Made by a program: the position numbers and the translations under genes. From Rhodanobacter sp. MP7CTX1 (lineage in GTDB: Bacteria; Pseudomonadota; Gammaproteobacteria; Xanthomonadales; Rhodanobacteraceae), in the NCBI RefSeq assembly GCF_014205795.1, contig NZ_JACHCN010000013.1:62001-126000 (forward strand): 64,000 nt of DNA, in the 5' to 3' direction. Below the pieces are notes generated by a model. It had not been told where the DNA came from, ran no database searches, and saw nothing but the letters and a program-made list of their open reading frames with translations. Positions 1-8,352 of the stretch are shown here, one piece after another (within the stretch, counting starts at the first letter, position 1; each line of letters opens with the position of its first letter).

Positions 1-245
1 CAAATCTGCCGTGAAGGCGCTGAACCACGGGAATCCCCTGCCTTGTTCAGCGCCGGCGCCATGATGTCTCAAAAGACCGCAAGGTATGGTGTACCTCCGC
101 GACAGCGCAGCCCGGATCTGGGGACAGGCAGCGTCGATGACAACCGTGTTGAACAGACAAGAGCAGCTCGATGCGACTGCGTACGGGCTTGATATGCTGG
201 CCAATGCCCTGATCTGAACCGGCATCTGCCGAGCTGGAGTTACCC
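1..245. other. Leading stretch with no recognisable gene
   Basis: No protein family could be recognised here. One forward frame is open from the window edge to a TGA at about 190-192, so the tail of an upstream gene cannot be excluded, but its translation (Arg/Ser-rich) looks like non-coding GC-rich sequence. A GGAG at 235-238 belongs to the next gene as its ribosome binding site. Confidence 0.4.
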
Positions 246-1115
246 GTGACTGATGCCACCGCCACCGCCCATGTCTTCGACGTGGATCAGCAACGTTTCG
301 AAACTGACGTGTTGCAGGCCTCTCTGACCACACCCGTGCTAGTCGATTTCTGGGCGACCTGGTGCGAGCCCTGCAAGACGCTGGGGCCGATGTTGGAAAA
401 GCTGGCCGCCGAATACAACGGCGCGTTCCGGCTCGGCAAGGTCGACGTCGACAAACAACAGGAACTGGCCGGCATGTTCGGCATCCGCAGCATCCCGACT
501 GTGATGCTGGTGAAAGATGGCCAGGTACTCGATGGTTTCTCCGGTGCGCTACCGGAAGGCCAGCTGCGCGAATTCCTGTCGCGCCATGTGCAACCGCTGG
601 AAGCGCTGCCCGAAGATGAAGCCGTCGACGAAGCCCCGCTGGAAACGCCCGAAGAGGCGGTCAACCGGCTGCAACAGGCGATCGCCGCCGAGCCGGCCAA
701 GACCGAGCTGAAACTCGAACTGGCGCTGGCGTTGATGCGCGCTGGTCAGACCAGCGCCGCCGAAGCGGAGTTGACAACCCTTCCGGCCAACCTCGCTACC
801 GATGCGCGCGCATTGCGTCTGCGCAGCGAACTGGATCTGGCACATGCGCTGAAAGACGCACCCACGCTGGCTGTGTTGCAGCAAAAGGTGCAGGCCGACG
901 GCAACGACTGGGCAGCCCGCGATCAGCTTGGCGTTCGGCTGCTGCTGGAAAGCGACCCGGCCGCGGGACTCGAACAGTTCCTGGCAATCCTGCAAAACGC
1001 CCGCGACTGGAATGACGGTCAGGCCAAGAAGCGCCTGCTCGCCGCGTTCGCCACCATCGACGATGCCGAGCTGGTCGGTCGTTACCGCCGCAGGATGGCC
1101 TCGCTGCTGTTCTGA
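246..1115 (+). CDS. cnoX: Thioredoxin-domain/TPR co-chaperone (CnoX/YbbN-like)
   Basis: The 289-residue protein has an N-terminal thioredoxin fold with a WCEPCK active site (C40, C43) and the cis-proline motif SIPTV near residue 84. An alanine/leucine-rich TPR-like C-terminal half (about 115-289) follows. This two-part layout and length match the CnoX/YbbN family, cytoplasmic holdases that pass oxidised or unfolded clients to chaperones. E. coli CnoX lacks an active CXXC; this copy keeps one, so it may also have redox activity (inference). The start is GTG at 246, preceded by GGAG about 7 bases upstream. The gene is monocistronic, with a palindromic repeat right after it. Confidence 0.88.
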   Translation: MTDATATAHVFDVDQQRFETDVLQASLTTPVLVDFWATWCEPCKTLGPMLEKLAAEYNGAFRLGKVDVDKQQELAGMFGIRSIPTVMLVKDGQVLDGFSGALPEGQLREFLSRHVQPLEALPEDEAVDEAPLETPEEAVNRLQQAIAAEPAKTELKLELALALMRAGQTSAAEAELTTLPANLATDARALRLRSELDLAHALKDAPTLAVLQQKVQADGNDWAARDQLGVRLLLESDPAAGLEQFLAILQNARDWNDGQAKKRLLAAFATIDDAELVGRYRRRMASLLF

Positions 1116-1134
1116 ACCCCACCGCGCCACACCC

Positions 1135-1204
1135 TGTGGGAGCGACTTCAGTCGCGATGCTTTTCTGCCCGCTCAAGAGCATCGCGACTGAAGTCGCTCC
1201 CACA
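1135..1204. repeat. REP-type palindromic repeat, family A
   Basis: A perfect 26-base inverted repeat, with arms at 1135-1160 and 1179-1204 around an 18-base loop. The left arm begins TGTGGGAGCGACTTCAGTCG. The same arms recur at 39195-39266, so this is a dispersed intergenic element rather than a gene-specific terminator. It lies between cnoX and the DUF4442 gene, both on the plus strand. There is no T-tract for a classic terminator. Confidence 0.9.
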
Positions 1205-1224
1205 AGAAACGGATTCCGAACCTC

Positions 1225-1677
1225 ATGCGCGCCTCTACCTTTCGCCGTCTGCTGAACCTGTGGCCGCCGTTCCTGTGCAACAGCATTCGCGTGCAATCGC
1301 TCAGTGCCGACTGGAGCGAGGCACACGTGGTACTGCGACTGCGTCCATGGAACCGCAACTATGTACGCAGCCAGTTCGGCGGCAACCTGTTCGCGATGAC
1401 CGACCCGTTCTGGATGTTGCTGGTGATGCACCAGCTGGGCAACGATTACTTTGTATGGGACAAGGCCGGCGCGATCGATTTCGTCGCACCGGGCCGCGAG
1501 GACGTCTACGCCCACTTCAAGCTCGAAGACAGTGTCGTCGACGAACTACGTGCGGCGGCCGCCGGCGGTGAGAAGGTGCTGCGCTGGTTCGAGACGGAAG
1601 TGAAAACTGGATCCGGTGAAGTGATCGCCCGCGTGCGCAAACAGATCTACGTGCGGTTGAAGCCGAAGGCGCGTTGA
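1225..1677 (+). CDS. DUF4442 domain protein (hotdog-fold thioesterase-like)
   Basis: A 150-residue protein resembling the DUF4442 family, which adopts the hotdog fold of acyl-CoA thioesterases. Visible hallmarks are the motif around RPWNRNYVRSQFGGNLFAM (about residues 41-59) and the C-terminal strand RVRKQIYVRLK. The hotdog assignment rests on family knowledge; no catalytic residue can be named with confidence and the substrate is unknown. It is cytoplasmic, with no signal peptide. The start is ATG at 1225, about 20 bases after the family A repeat. Confidence 0.75.
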   Translation: MRASTFRRLLNLWPPFLCNSIRVQSLSADWSEAHVVLRLRPWNRNYVRSQFGGNLFAMTDPFWMLLVMHQLGNDYFVWDKAGAIDFVAPGREDVYAHFKLEDSVVDELRAAAAGGEKVLRWFETEVKTGSGEVIARVRKQIYVRLKPKAR

Positions 1678-1710
1678 TCGGTCCGGCAACGTCGCGCAGG
1701 CTTCGCATGC

Positions 1711-2373
1711 TCACTCTTTCGTAAAGCGGGTGATTTCATCGAGATGAGTTTGTGCGCGTCGAATGCTGAAGCCGGCGAAGCTGTCTTCGAGATACTTCGC
1801 AAGCCTGCTGCGACGCGGATGCCTCGACCAGCGAATCAACCCGAAAGCCAGCCCCAGGCAAGCGAAGCCGCTGGCGATCAGCGTATAGACGACCAGTGGC
1901 GCCGCTGCCCATACATCTGCTCCGAGCCAGTAGAAGAACAGCAACAACAGCGGCACCCAGAACAAGCACCAGACCACGCCAAACCACAGACTGCAGCGAA
2001 TGCACCATGTGCGCAGTTCGCCCAGCTGCTGCTGGATGATCAGCACGGGCGCGGCGTAGTCGACACGGTTGATCAGAGTCAGCGTGCGCGCGGCAAACAG
2101 GATCGACATCAAGCCGTACCCATGCACCAACAGGCCATAAATCAGCAGGTGCACGGTATCCCGGTGCTGGACCCAGAACGGCACGGCCAACAGCATCAGC
2201 ATCGCGCCCACAAGTAACTGCACGCCCTGCCCGAGTTTCAGCGGACGCAGTCCACGACGCGTCTTGTCCAGCTTGCCGTCCTTGAACAGTTGCAGGTTCA
2301 GCACCTGCTGCTGTTCCAACCGGCGATCGAGTGATTGCCAGGCCTGCTTGAAGTCATCCAGTTCCATGGTCAT
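1711..2373 (-). CDS. Membrane protein coupled to ECF sigma factor (possible anti-sigma)
   Basis: A 220-residue protein with a polar N-terminus of about 45 residues (DDFKQAWQSLDRRLEQQ) and then four predicted membrane segments near residues 49-67, 71-94, 128-150 and 153-177. A charged tail ends the protein. Its ATG overlaps the sigma gene's stop (ATGA, 2370-2373), so the two are translationally coupled. That position suggests an anti-sigma or sensory partner, but no ZAS zinc motif or other anti-sigma domain is visible, so the role is inferred from context only. I do not recognise the family by name. Confidence 0.7.
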   Translation of the reverse strand: MTMELDDFKQAWQSLDRRLEQQQVLNLQLFKDGKLDKTRRGLRPLKLGQGVQLLVGAMLMLLAVPFWVQHRDTVHLLIYGLLVHGYGLMSILFAARTLTLINRVDYAAPVLIIQQQLGELRTWCIRCSLWFGVVWCLFWVPLLLLFFYWLGADVWAAAPLVVYTLIASGFACLGLAFGLIRWSRHPRRSRLAKYLEDSFAGFSIRRAQTHLDEITRFTKE

Positions 2374-2900
2374 GCCCTCACGATGGTGGTCGCGCCGGTC
2401 ATCTGCCCGCGCAGCTTCTGCTTGATGCGATTGATCTTGGTCGCCACGTTGGTTTCGCTGATGCCGAGCACCTCGGCGATCTCGCCGTAGCTGCGGTCTT
2501 CCAGGTACAACAGGATCAACGCGCGGTTGAGCGAGTCGAGCTGGCCGATGAATGCGTACAGCGCCTGCAACCGTTCGTCTTGTTCCCGGATGGGTTCACC
2601 GCCGCCGACCGTTTCCAGATGATGCAGCTCCAGCGGTTCGAACCGGCCGGCTTCGGACCAGCGTTCACGCCGCGCCTGCGAGATCGCCACGTTCAGTGCG
2701 ATGCGATACATCCAGGTGGAGAACTTCGCCCGCGCTTCGTCATAGCCGGCAAACGAGCGCCACAGCTGTGTGCTGATTTCCTGCATCAGGTCGTCGCGAT
2801 CGGCGGTACTGCGGCTGTACAGCGCAGCCACCTTGAAGACGATCCTGCGATGTTCATGCAGGAGGGACTCGAAGCGTTGCTGAAGTTGTCGGGCTGTCAT
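2370..2900 (-). CDS. ECF-type RNA polymerase sigma factor
   Basis: A 176-residue sigma-70 family protein of the extracytoplasmic-function type. Region 2 contains DRDDLMQEISTQLWRSF (about 34-50) and the promoter-melting stretch FSTWMYRIALNVA. Region 4 is a helix-turn-helix, RSYGEIAEVLGISETNVATK (about 136-155). Regions 1 and 3 are absent, as expected for ECF factors. It would direct RNA polymerase to a dedicated promoter set; the targets are not evident. It is the first gene of a two-gene operon with the membrane protein downstream. ATG start at 2900; a GGAG lies somewhat far (about 12 bases) upstream. Confidence 0.92.
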   Translation of the reverse strand: MTARQLQQRFESLLHEHRRIVFKVAALYSRSTADRDDLMQEISTQLWRSFAGYDEARAKFSTWMYRIALNVAISQARRERWSEAGRFEPLELHHLETVGGGEPIREQDERLQALYAFIGQLDSLNRALILLYLEDRSYGEIAEVLGISETNVATKINRIKQKLRGQMTGATTIVRA

Positions 2901-3070
2901 GGCCGTCTGCGTTCTCCGCCCTGTACCTGATGATTCGCATCACCGCGAAAAAAATCACAGTGGCCTACGGTGAATCGCAACACCCGACCATCGGTAGCTG
3001 CAGGATCCGAGCGACGGGTCGCCGTCGTCCTCTAGAATGACTGACTCCCACCCCCGACTGAACTCCAGCC

Positions 3071-3739
3071 ATGCCACCGCTGCGCCTCAAACGCTACCTC
3101 CTCACCGGACTGCTCACCTTCATTCCGCTGTGGGTGACCTGGACCGTGTTCAAGCTCGTGCTGGGCATGCTGGCCGGCATCGGAGCCCCACTGGTCAACG
3201 CGCTGCTTGGGGCGCTGGCACTGGTGGCACCGCGTGCGGCAGCCACGCTCAACACTGAGTGGCTGACCTTCATCATCGCCTTGTTGATCACACTTGGGGC
3301 GCTGTATCTGCTTGGCTGGGTAGCCAACCGGGTGATCGGCCAGCGCTTCATCAATGGTTTTGACGCGTTGCTGGCGCGCATCCCGGTGGTGCAGACGATC
3401 TACGGCGGCACCAAGAAGTTGATGGCCGTGCTGCAGAACAAGCCGTCCGGCGTGCAGCGGGTGGTGCTGGTGGAGTTTCCCCGTCGCGGCATGCGCGTGG
3501 TCGGTTTCGTTACGCGGGTGATGCTTGAGGAAGGCACCGGCCGCGAGATGGCCGCGGTCTTTATTCCCACCACGCCCAATCCCACCGGCGGCTATCTGGA
3601 AGTCGTACCTCTGGACGAACTCACGCCGACCGACTGGACGATGGACCAGGCGATGGCGTTCATTATCTCCGGCGGCGCGGTGGCACCCGACGTGCTGCCC
3701 GCCTCGCCCTCGCCACGCCTGCCCACCGACAACCCGTAG
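3071..3739 (+). CDS. DUF502 family inner-membrane protein
   Basis: A 222-residue protein of the DUF502 family. Two strong membrane segments lie near residues 12-38 (LLTGLLTFIPLWVTWTVF) and 60-88. The typical soluble part follows, including the IPVVQTIYGGTKKLM motif and a RRGMRVVGFVT strand. Function is unknown in the family. A TAGAAT hexamer at 3033-3038 could be its -10 box, but no good -35 was seen. Its TAG stop (3737-3739) lies inside the left arm of a palindromic repeat, so the last codons abut the element. Confidence 0.85.
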   Translation: MPPLRLKRYLLTGLLTFIPLWVTWTVFKLVLGMLAGIGAPLVNALLGALALVAPRAAATLNTEWLTFIIALLITLGALYLLGWVANRVIGQRFINGFDALLARIPVVQTIYGGTKKLMAVLQNKPSGVQRVVLVEFPRRGMRVVGFVTRVMLEEGTGREMAAVFIPTTPNPTGGYLEVVPLDELTPTDWTMDQAMAFIISGGAVAPDVLPASPSPRLPTDNP

Positions 3740-3810
3740 GAGCGCACCCTGTGCGCGAAAGCTCTGCCGAGATGCCGGCAAGAGCCATCGCGCACAGGGT
3801 GCGCTCCTAC
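3736..3810. repeat. REP-type palindromic repeat, family B
   Basis: A perfect 23-base inverted repeat with arms at 3736-3758 and 3788-3810 and a loop of about 29 bases. The left arm is GTAGGAGCGCACCCTGTGCG plus three bases. Related copies lie at 58680-58746 and, as a half element, at 39268-39295. The repeat supplies the stop codon of the DUF502 gene. Confidence 0.9.
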
Positions 3811-3828
3811 CTTTAATCAAGGCTTGCC

Positions 3829-5652
3829 ATGATCAGATTGCTGCTTACCGCCCTGCTGGGTGTCGCCACGATGAGCGCGCACGCAACCACGTCAAGCGCT
3901 ACCGACTGGGTCACTCCGGCCGAATCCACGCAGTTCCGCACCACGCCCAGCTACGCCGATACGCTGGCCTATCTTGAGCGTCTGCAGCAGGCGGCACCGG
4001 ATGTCATTCACCTGGCAACCTTTGGCACCACGCCCGAGGGGCGACCGATGACCGTGGTGATCGCCAGTGGCGATGGCACGTTCGACCCCGCCGCCGCGCG
4101 AGCTGCCGGCAAACCGGTGGTGCTGGTGCAGGCCGGCATCCATCCCGGTGAGATCGAGGGCAAGGACGCCGGACTGATGTTGTTGCGCGATATCGCCATC
4201 ACCCAAAAATATCCGCACGTGCTCGATCATCTGGTGCTGGTCTACATCCCGGTCTACAGCGTGGACGGCCACGAGAACTCGTCGCCCTACCATCGCATCA
4301 ACCAGAACGGCCCTGAGAGCATGGGCTTTCGCGGCCAGTCGCAGTACCTCAATCTCAACCGCGACTACGTCAAGGCCGATGCGCCGGAGACGCTCGCCTG
4401 GTTGAAGTTGTGGCAGCGCTGGCAGCCGGATTTCCTGATCGACGTGCACACCACCGACGGCGCCGACTACCAGTACGACCTGACCTGGTACACCGAGGAC
4501 CCGCACAAGCTCGACCCCGCCGTCAGCGCGTGGCAGCACGATGCGATCGTCAACCATGCGATGCCCGCGTATGAAAAGCGTGGGCACCTGGGTTCGATCT
4601 ATCTGGAGTTCAAGGACGGTCGCGATCCGCGCCAGGGCATCGAGAACTTCGGCTCCGGTCAGCGTTTTTCTACTGGCTACGCGGCACTGCAGAACCGCCC
4701 CGCGCTGTTGATCGAAACGCATATGCTGAAGTCGTACGCGAATCGCGTGCATGCGGTGTACGACCTGGTCGAGCTGATGCTGCAGCAGATCAACCAGCAC
4801 CCGGCTGCGTTGCTCGCCGCCGACGCAAAGGCTGACGCCGACACCATCGCACGCGCCCATGATGCACACGCGCTGGTGCCACTGACCTTCAAACCGGATC
4901 CGCAATCGACAAAGTTCGAGCTGAAGGGCTACACGTTCACGCTTACCCACAGCGACATTTCCAACAGCAACTGGATCCAGTACGACCCGCGCCAGCCAAA
5001 GACTTACACCATCGACAACTGGAATGGGCTGCTGCCGGATCTGTCGATCAGCCCGCCGGCAGCCTACGCGGTGCCCGCGCAGTGGACGGCGATCATCGAC
5101 AAGCTCGACGCGCACGGCATTCACTACCAGCGTCTCGAGCATCCCTTGAAGATCCAGGCCGAGGGCTACCAGCTTGATCATCCGCAGTGGGGCAGCCAGC
5201 CGTTCGAACGTCATCTGATGCTGCGCACGTTCACCCTGAAAGATGTGCCGTCGCATAAGGTGGAACTACCGGTCGGCTCGGTGATCGTGCCGCTCGATCA
5301 GCCTGCCGCCAATGTGGCGATCAACCTGCTCGAGCCACAGGCGCCCGACTCGTTGCTGCGCTGGGGCTTTCTCAATGCGATGTTCGAGACCAAGGAATAC
5401 GCCGAGCCGCGGGTACTGGAAAAGCTGGCGCGCGACATGCTGGCTCGGGATCCCGCACTCAAGACCGAGTTTGAGCAAAAGCTTCACGACGACCCGACCT
5501 TCGCCGCCGATCCCGGCGCACGTCTGGAGTTCTTCTTCGAGCGTTCGCCCTGGCATACCGCGCAGAAGATCGGCGCTTACCCTGTCCTGCGGCTGGACGC
5601 CGTGCAGCTGCAGAACTTTTCCACGAATCCGGGGCGGCCGGCGAAACCGTGA
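3829..5652 (+). CDS. Secreted M14-family zinc carboxypeptidase
   Basis: The 607-residue precursor begins with a signal peptide (MIRLLLTALLGVATMSAHAT), so it should act in the periplasm or outside. The M14 zinc site is visible as HPGEIEGKD (H105, E108) plus H207 in IDVHTTDG, and E296 in LLIETHML fits the catalytic glutamate. It therefore should cleave C-terminal residues from peptides. The region after residue 330 has no domain I recognise. Start ATG 3829, 18 bases after the family B repeat. The downstream neighbour is another secreted metallopeptidase (M13), suggesting a peptide-scavenging neighbourhood. Confidence 0.88.
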   Translation: MIRLLLTALLGVATMSAHATTSSATDWVTPAESTQFRTTPSYADTLAYLERLQQAAPDVIHLATFGTTPEGRPMTVVIASGDGTFDPAAARAAGKPVVLVQAGIHPGEIEGKDAGLMLLRDIAITQKYPHVLDHLVLVYIPVYSVDGHENSSPYHRINQNGPESMGFRGQSQYLNLNRDYVKADAPETLAWLKLWQRWQPDFLIDVHTTDGADYQYDLTWYTEDPHKLDPAVSAWQHDAIVNHAMPAYEKRGHLGSIYLEFKDGRDPRQGIENFGSGQRFSTGYAALQNRPALLIETHMLKSYANRVHAVYDLVELMLQQINQHPAALLAADAKADADTIARAHDAHALVPLTFKPDPQSTKFELKGYTFTLTHSDISNSNWIQYDPRQPKTYTIDNWNGLLPDLSISPPAAYAVPAQWTAIIDKLDAHGIHYQRLEHPLKIQAEGYQLDHPQWGSQPFERHLMLRTFTLKDVPSHKVELPVGSVIVPLDQPAANVAINLLEPQAPDSLLRWGFLNAMFETKEYAEPRVLEKLARDMLARDPALKTEFEQKLHDDPTFAADPGARLEFFFERSPWHTAQKIGAYPVLRLDAVQLQNFSTNPGRPAKP

Positions 5653-5657
5653 ACCCC

Positions 5658-5676
5658 TGACCTTTGACACTGTCTG
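5658..5676 (+). promoter_or_regulatory. Shared upstream element of M13 gene 1
   Basis: The 19-mer TGACCTTTGACACTGTCTG lies 127 bases before the start of the first M13 peptidase gene. A copy identical at 17 of 19 positions lies at 46306-46324, upstream of the second M13 gene. It is followed here by further GAC-containing repeats up to about 5693. The nature of the site (operator or promoter part) is inferred. Confidence 0.45.
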
Positions 5677-5803
5677 ACCCGTGACGTTTGACCTAGCGTG
5701 AAAAGGCATGGCCGCGTTTTGGGGGGTGTCTGACAACCCGCGGCCTGGTGAAAAACAACCACTGCATCGCCCAAAGGGCGAAACCACTTACAGAGGGATA
5801 TCC

Positions 5804-7957
5804 ATGACCAAGCAGTATCTGAAGCCCCTGGCACTGGCGGTAAGCCTGGCCCTGTCGCTGACCGCCTGCGGCAAGAGCGAGCAAGCCGCTGCTCCAGCCC
5901 CCGCTCCGGCAACCACTGCGCCGGCGCCGAGCGCGAGCACCGCCCCAGCCGCAGCCAGCACGACCGCCGCTGCAGACAGCACGGGCAAGAGCGTGTTCGA
6001 CATCAGCGAACTCGGTGCGAGCACCCAGGCCTGCCAGGACTTCAACGGCTTCGTCAACGCCAAGTGGGTCGCTGCCAACCCGATTCCCGCTGACCAGAGC
6101 AGCTGGGGTGCGTTCAACATCCTCAATGAAAGCAGCCTGAAAACCCAGCACGACATCGTCGAGGCTGCCAGCAAGAACGCCGACGGCGCCAAGGCCGGCT
6201 CGATCGATCAGAAGATCGGCTGGCTGTACCGCTCAGGCATGGACGAAGCCACCATCGAGAAGAACGGGTTTGAGCCACTGAAGCCCCAGCTCGATGCCAT
6301 TGCCGGCTTGAAGACCGGCGCCGACATCGCCGATTTCATCACCAAGCGTTTTGCCGAAGGCAACCCGCAGGTGTTCAATTTCGGCTCTGGCGCCGACTTC
6401 CAGCACGCCGATATGCAGATCGCCTTCGCCAACGAGGGTGGTTTGGGCCTGCCGACCAAGGACTACTACACCAAGCCGGACTACAAGAAGATTCGCGACG
6501 CCTATGTCGCCTACATCGCCAAGGCACTTGAGCTGACCGGTGTCGCCGACGCCGACGCCAAAAAGCAGGCCGATGATGTTCTGAAGTTCGAGACCCAGCT
6601 CGCCGCCGCGTCGCTGACGCCAGTCGAGGAACGCGATACGAAGAATGAGTACCACTTCGTCAGCGTCAAGGACGCCGACAAGGTCACCCCGCATTTCAAC
6701 TGGGAAAAATTCTTCGACGCCCAGGGCGTGAAAATCGACAAGGGCTTCTCGCTGTCGCAGCCGAAGTTCTTCGCCCAGTTCGACAAGATGCTGACCAGCA
6801 CGCCGGCCAGCCAATGGCAGGCGTATCTGCGCTTCCACGCGATCGACGACGCCTCGCCGTACCTGAGCAATAATTTCCAGGACAATAAATTCGCGTTCTA
6901 CGGCACCACCCTGGCCGGTCAGCCGCAACAGCGTCCACGCTGGAAGCGTGTGCTGAGTAGCGTCAACGGCGGCATGGGCGAAGCGCTGGGCCAGCTGTAC
7001 GTCGCCAAGGTATTCACGCCCGAAGCGAAGCAGCGCGCCGAGGAACTGGTCACCAACGTGCGCGATGCACTGAAGGCACGCATCGAGAACCTCGACTGGA
7101 TGAGCGCCGACACCAAGGCCAAGGCCATCGACAAGTGGAACAAGTTCCTGCCGAAGATCGGTTATCCCGATAAGTGGCGTGACTGGTCCGGCCTCGACAT
7201 CAAGCCGGACAACTACTACGCGAACATCGAGGCGGCTGACAAATTCAACTACCAGTACGACATCGCCAAGATTGGCAAGCCCACCGATCGCAAGGAATGG
7301 GGTATGACCCCGCAGACGGTCAACGCCTATTACGATCCGACCACCAACACGATCAACTTCCCGGCAGCGATCCTGCAGCCGCCGTTCTTCGATGCCAAGG
7401 CTGACGACGCGATCAACTACGGCGGCATCGGCGCGGTGATTGGTCACGAGTCGAGCCACGGCTTCGACGACCAGGGCAGCCAGTTTGACGGCGAAGGCAA
7501 TCAGAAAAACTGGTGGACCAAAGACGACAAGGCCCAATTCGATGCCCGTACCGACAAGCTCGTACAGCAGTTCAATGCTTACGCGCCGCTCCAGGACAAG
7601 CCGGACCTGCACGTCAACGGCAAGCTGACCCTGGGCGAGAACATCGCCGACCTGGGCGGCCTGAATGTTGCCTATGACGCGCTGCAAGCCACGCTGAAGC
7701 AGCATCCGGAAGAGGCCACCAAGCAAATCGACGGCTACACGCCGGACCAGCGCTTCTTCCTGAACTGGGCAAGGGTGTGGCGCGGCAGCATGCGCGAACA
7801 GCGTGAGGAGGTCTTGATCAACTCCAATGAGCACGCTCCGGAATCCATCCGCGCGTTCGCAGCGCCATCCAACATGCCTGCCTTCGCGACGGCGTTCCAG
7901 TGCAAGCCGACCGACCCGATGGTGCGTTCCGCCGACAAGCAGGTGAAGATCTGGTAA
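5804..7957 (+). CDS. M13 family (neprilysin-like) zinc endopeptidase, lipoprotein
   Basis: A 717-residue peptidase of the M13/PepO family. A lipoprotein signal peptide ends at the lipobox LTAC (Cys about 21), followed by an Ala/Pro-rich linker of about 40 residues, so the enzyme should be anchored in the cell envelope. The zinc motif is HESSH (H548) with the third ligand in GENIADLGG (E612). The C-terminus CKPTDPMVRS...VKIW is the usual M13 ending. I chose ATG 5804 because of the lipoprotein signal and an AGAGGG ribosome site; a longer frame opens at 5708. A clear terminator follows. A paralogue lies at 46410-48446. Confidence 0.93.
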   Translation: MTKQYLKPLALAVSLALSLTACGKSEQAAAPAPAPATTAPAPSASTAPAAASTTAAADSTGKSVFDISELGASTQACQDFNGFVNAKWVAANPIPADQSSWGAFNILNESSLKTQHDIVEAASKNADGAKAGSIDQKIGWLYRSGMDEATIEKNGFEPLKPQLDAIAGLKTGADIADFITKRFAEGNPQVFNFGSGADFQHADMQIAFANEGGLGLPTKDYYTKPDYKKIRDAYVAYIAKALELTGVADADAKKQADDVLKFETQLAAASLTPVEERDTKNEYHFVSVKDADKVTPHFNWEKFFDAQGVKIDKGFSLSQPKFFAQFDKMLTSTPASQWQAYLRFHAIDDASPYLSNNFQDNKFAFYGTTLAGQPQQRPRWKRVLSSVNGGMGEALGQLYVAKVFTPEAKQRAEELVTNVRDALKARIENLDWMSADTKAKAIDKWNKFLPKIGYPDKWRDWSGLDIKPDNYYANIEAADKFNYQYDIAKIGKPTDRKEWGMTPQTVNAYYDPTTNTINFPAAILQPPFFDAKADDAINYGGIGAVIGHESSHGFDDQGSQFDGEGNQKNWWTKDDKAQFDARTDKLVQQFNAYAPLQDKPDLHVNGKLTLGENIADLGGLNVAYDALQATLKQHPEEATKQIDGYTPDQRFFLNWARVWRGSMREQREEVLINSNEHAPESIRAFAAPSNMPAFATAFQCKPTDPMVRSADKQVKIW

Positions 7958-8003
7958 GTCGCTTCCGCTGACAGTCGCGCCAAGAGCGCGGCACAGAAGC
8001 CAG

Positions 8004-8036
8004 AGCCCCGCATGCAAATGCGGGGCTTTTTGTTTC
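8004..8036 (+). terminator. Rho-independent terminator after M13 gene 1
   Basis: A perfect 10-base stem AGCCCCGCAT / ATGCGGGGCT (8004-8013 and 8018-8027) with a GCAA loop, followed by TTTTGTTT. It ends the M13 peptidase transcript. Confidence 0.9.
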
Positions 8037-8352
8037 TCCCCTAGACAAGCCATGTCGGCGTTCACGCGGGGACAGTGGCGGAGCACGCATCGGTTTGGAG
8101 GCACCGTGGGCAGCGGATGCCTCACGCAAAAATTGCGGTCGGCCAGTCCATCAAATGCGGCCAATCCAGCGGGTCAATCCTGGGGCAACGCAAGGGCCAG
8201 TTGGCGCCTAAGCAACTTCACAGATTCCTAACTACGTGTGATAATAGTAACGATTCGCATTTGCAATGAATGCCAGCAGCGGCCAGCGGCATTGCGACGA
8301 AGTGCGCCAACCCACTGTTTCCAAAAAAAATTCATACAAGGCCGCCCCTTTC
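8037..8352. other. Intergenic region upstream of siderophore receptor
   Basis: 316 bases without a recognisable gene. It contains the Fur-box-like site at 8240-8258. Two short open frames here gave no recognisable product. A start codon at 8266 would extend the receptor N-terminus but has no ribosome site and would sit against the Fur-like site, so I treat this as leader sequence. Confidence 0.6.
8240..8258 (+). promoter_or_regulatory. Fur-box-like operator
   Basis: GATAATAGTAACGATTCGC matches the classical 19-base Fur box (GATAATGATAATCATTATC) at 13 of 19 positions, with the left half intact. It lies about 95 bases upstream of the TonB-dependent receptor start, where iron-regulated repression would be expected. 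Confidence 0.6.

Noticed and set aside
6233..8164. 643-codon open frame on the minus strand
   Set aside because: It lies fully opposite the M13 peptidase gene, is rich in Arg/Val/Gly, and shows no motif. It is a GC-bias shadow.
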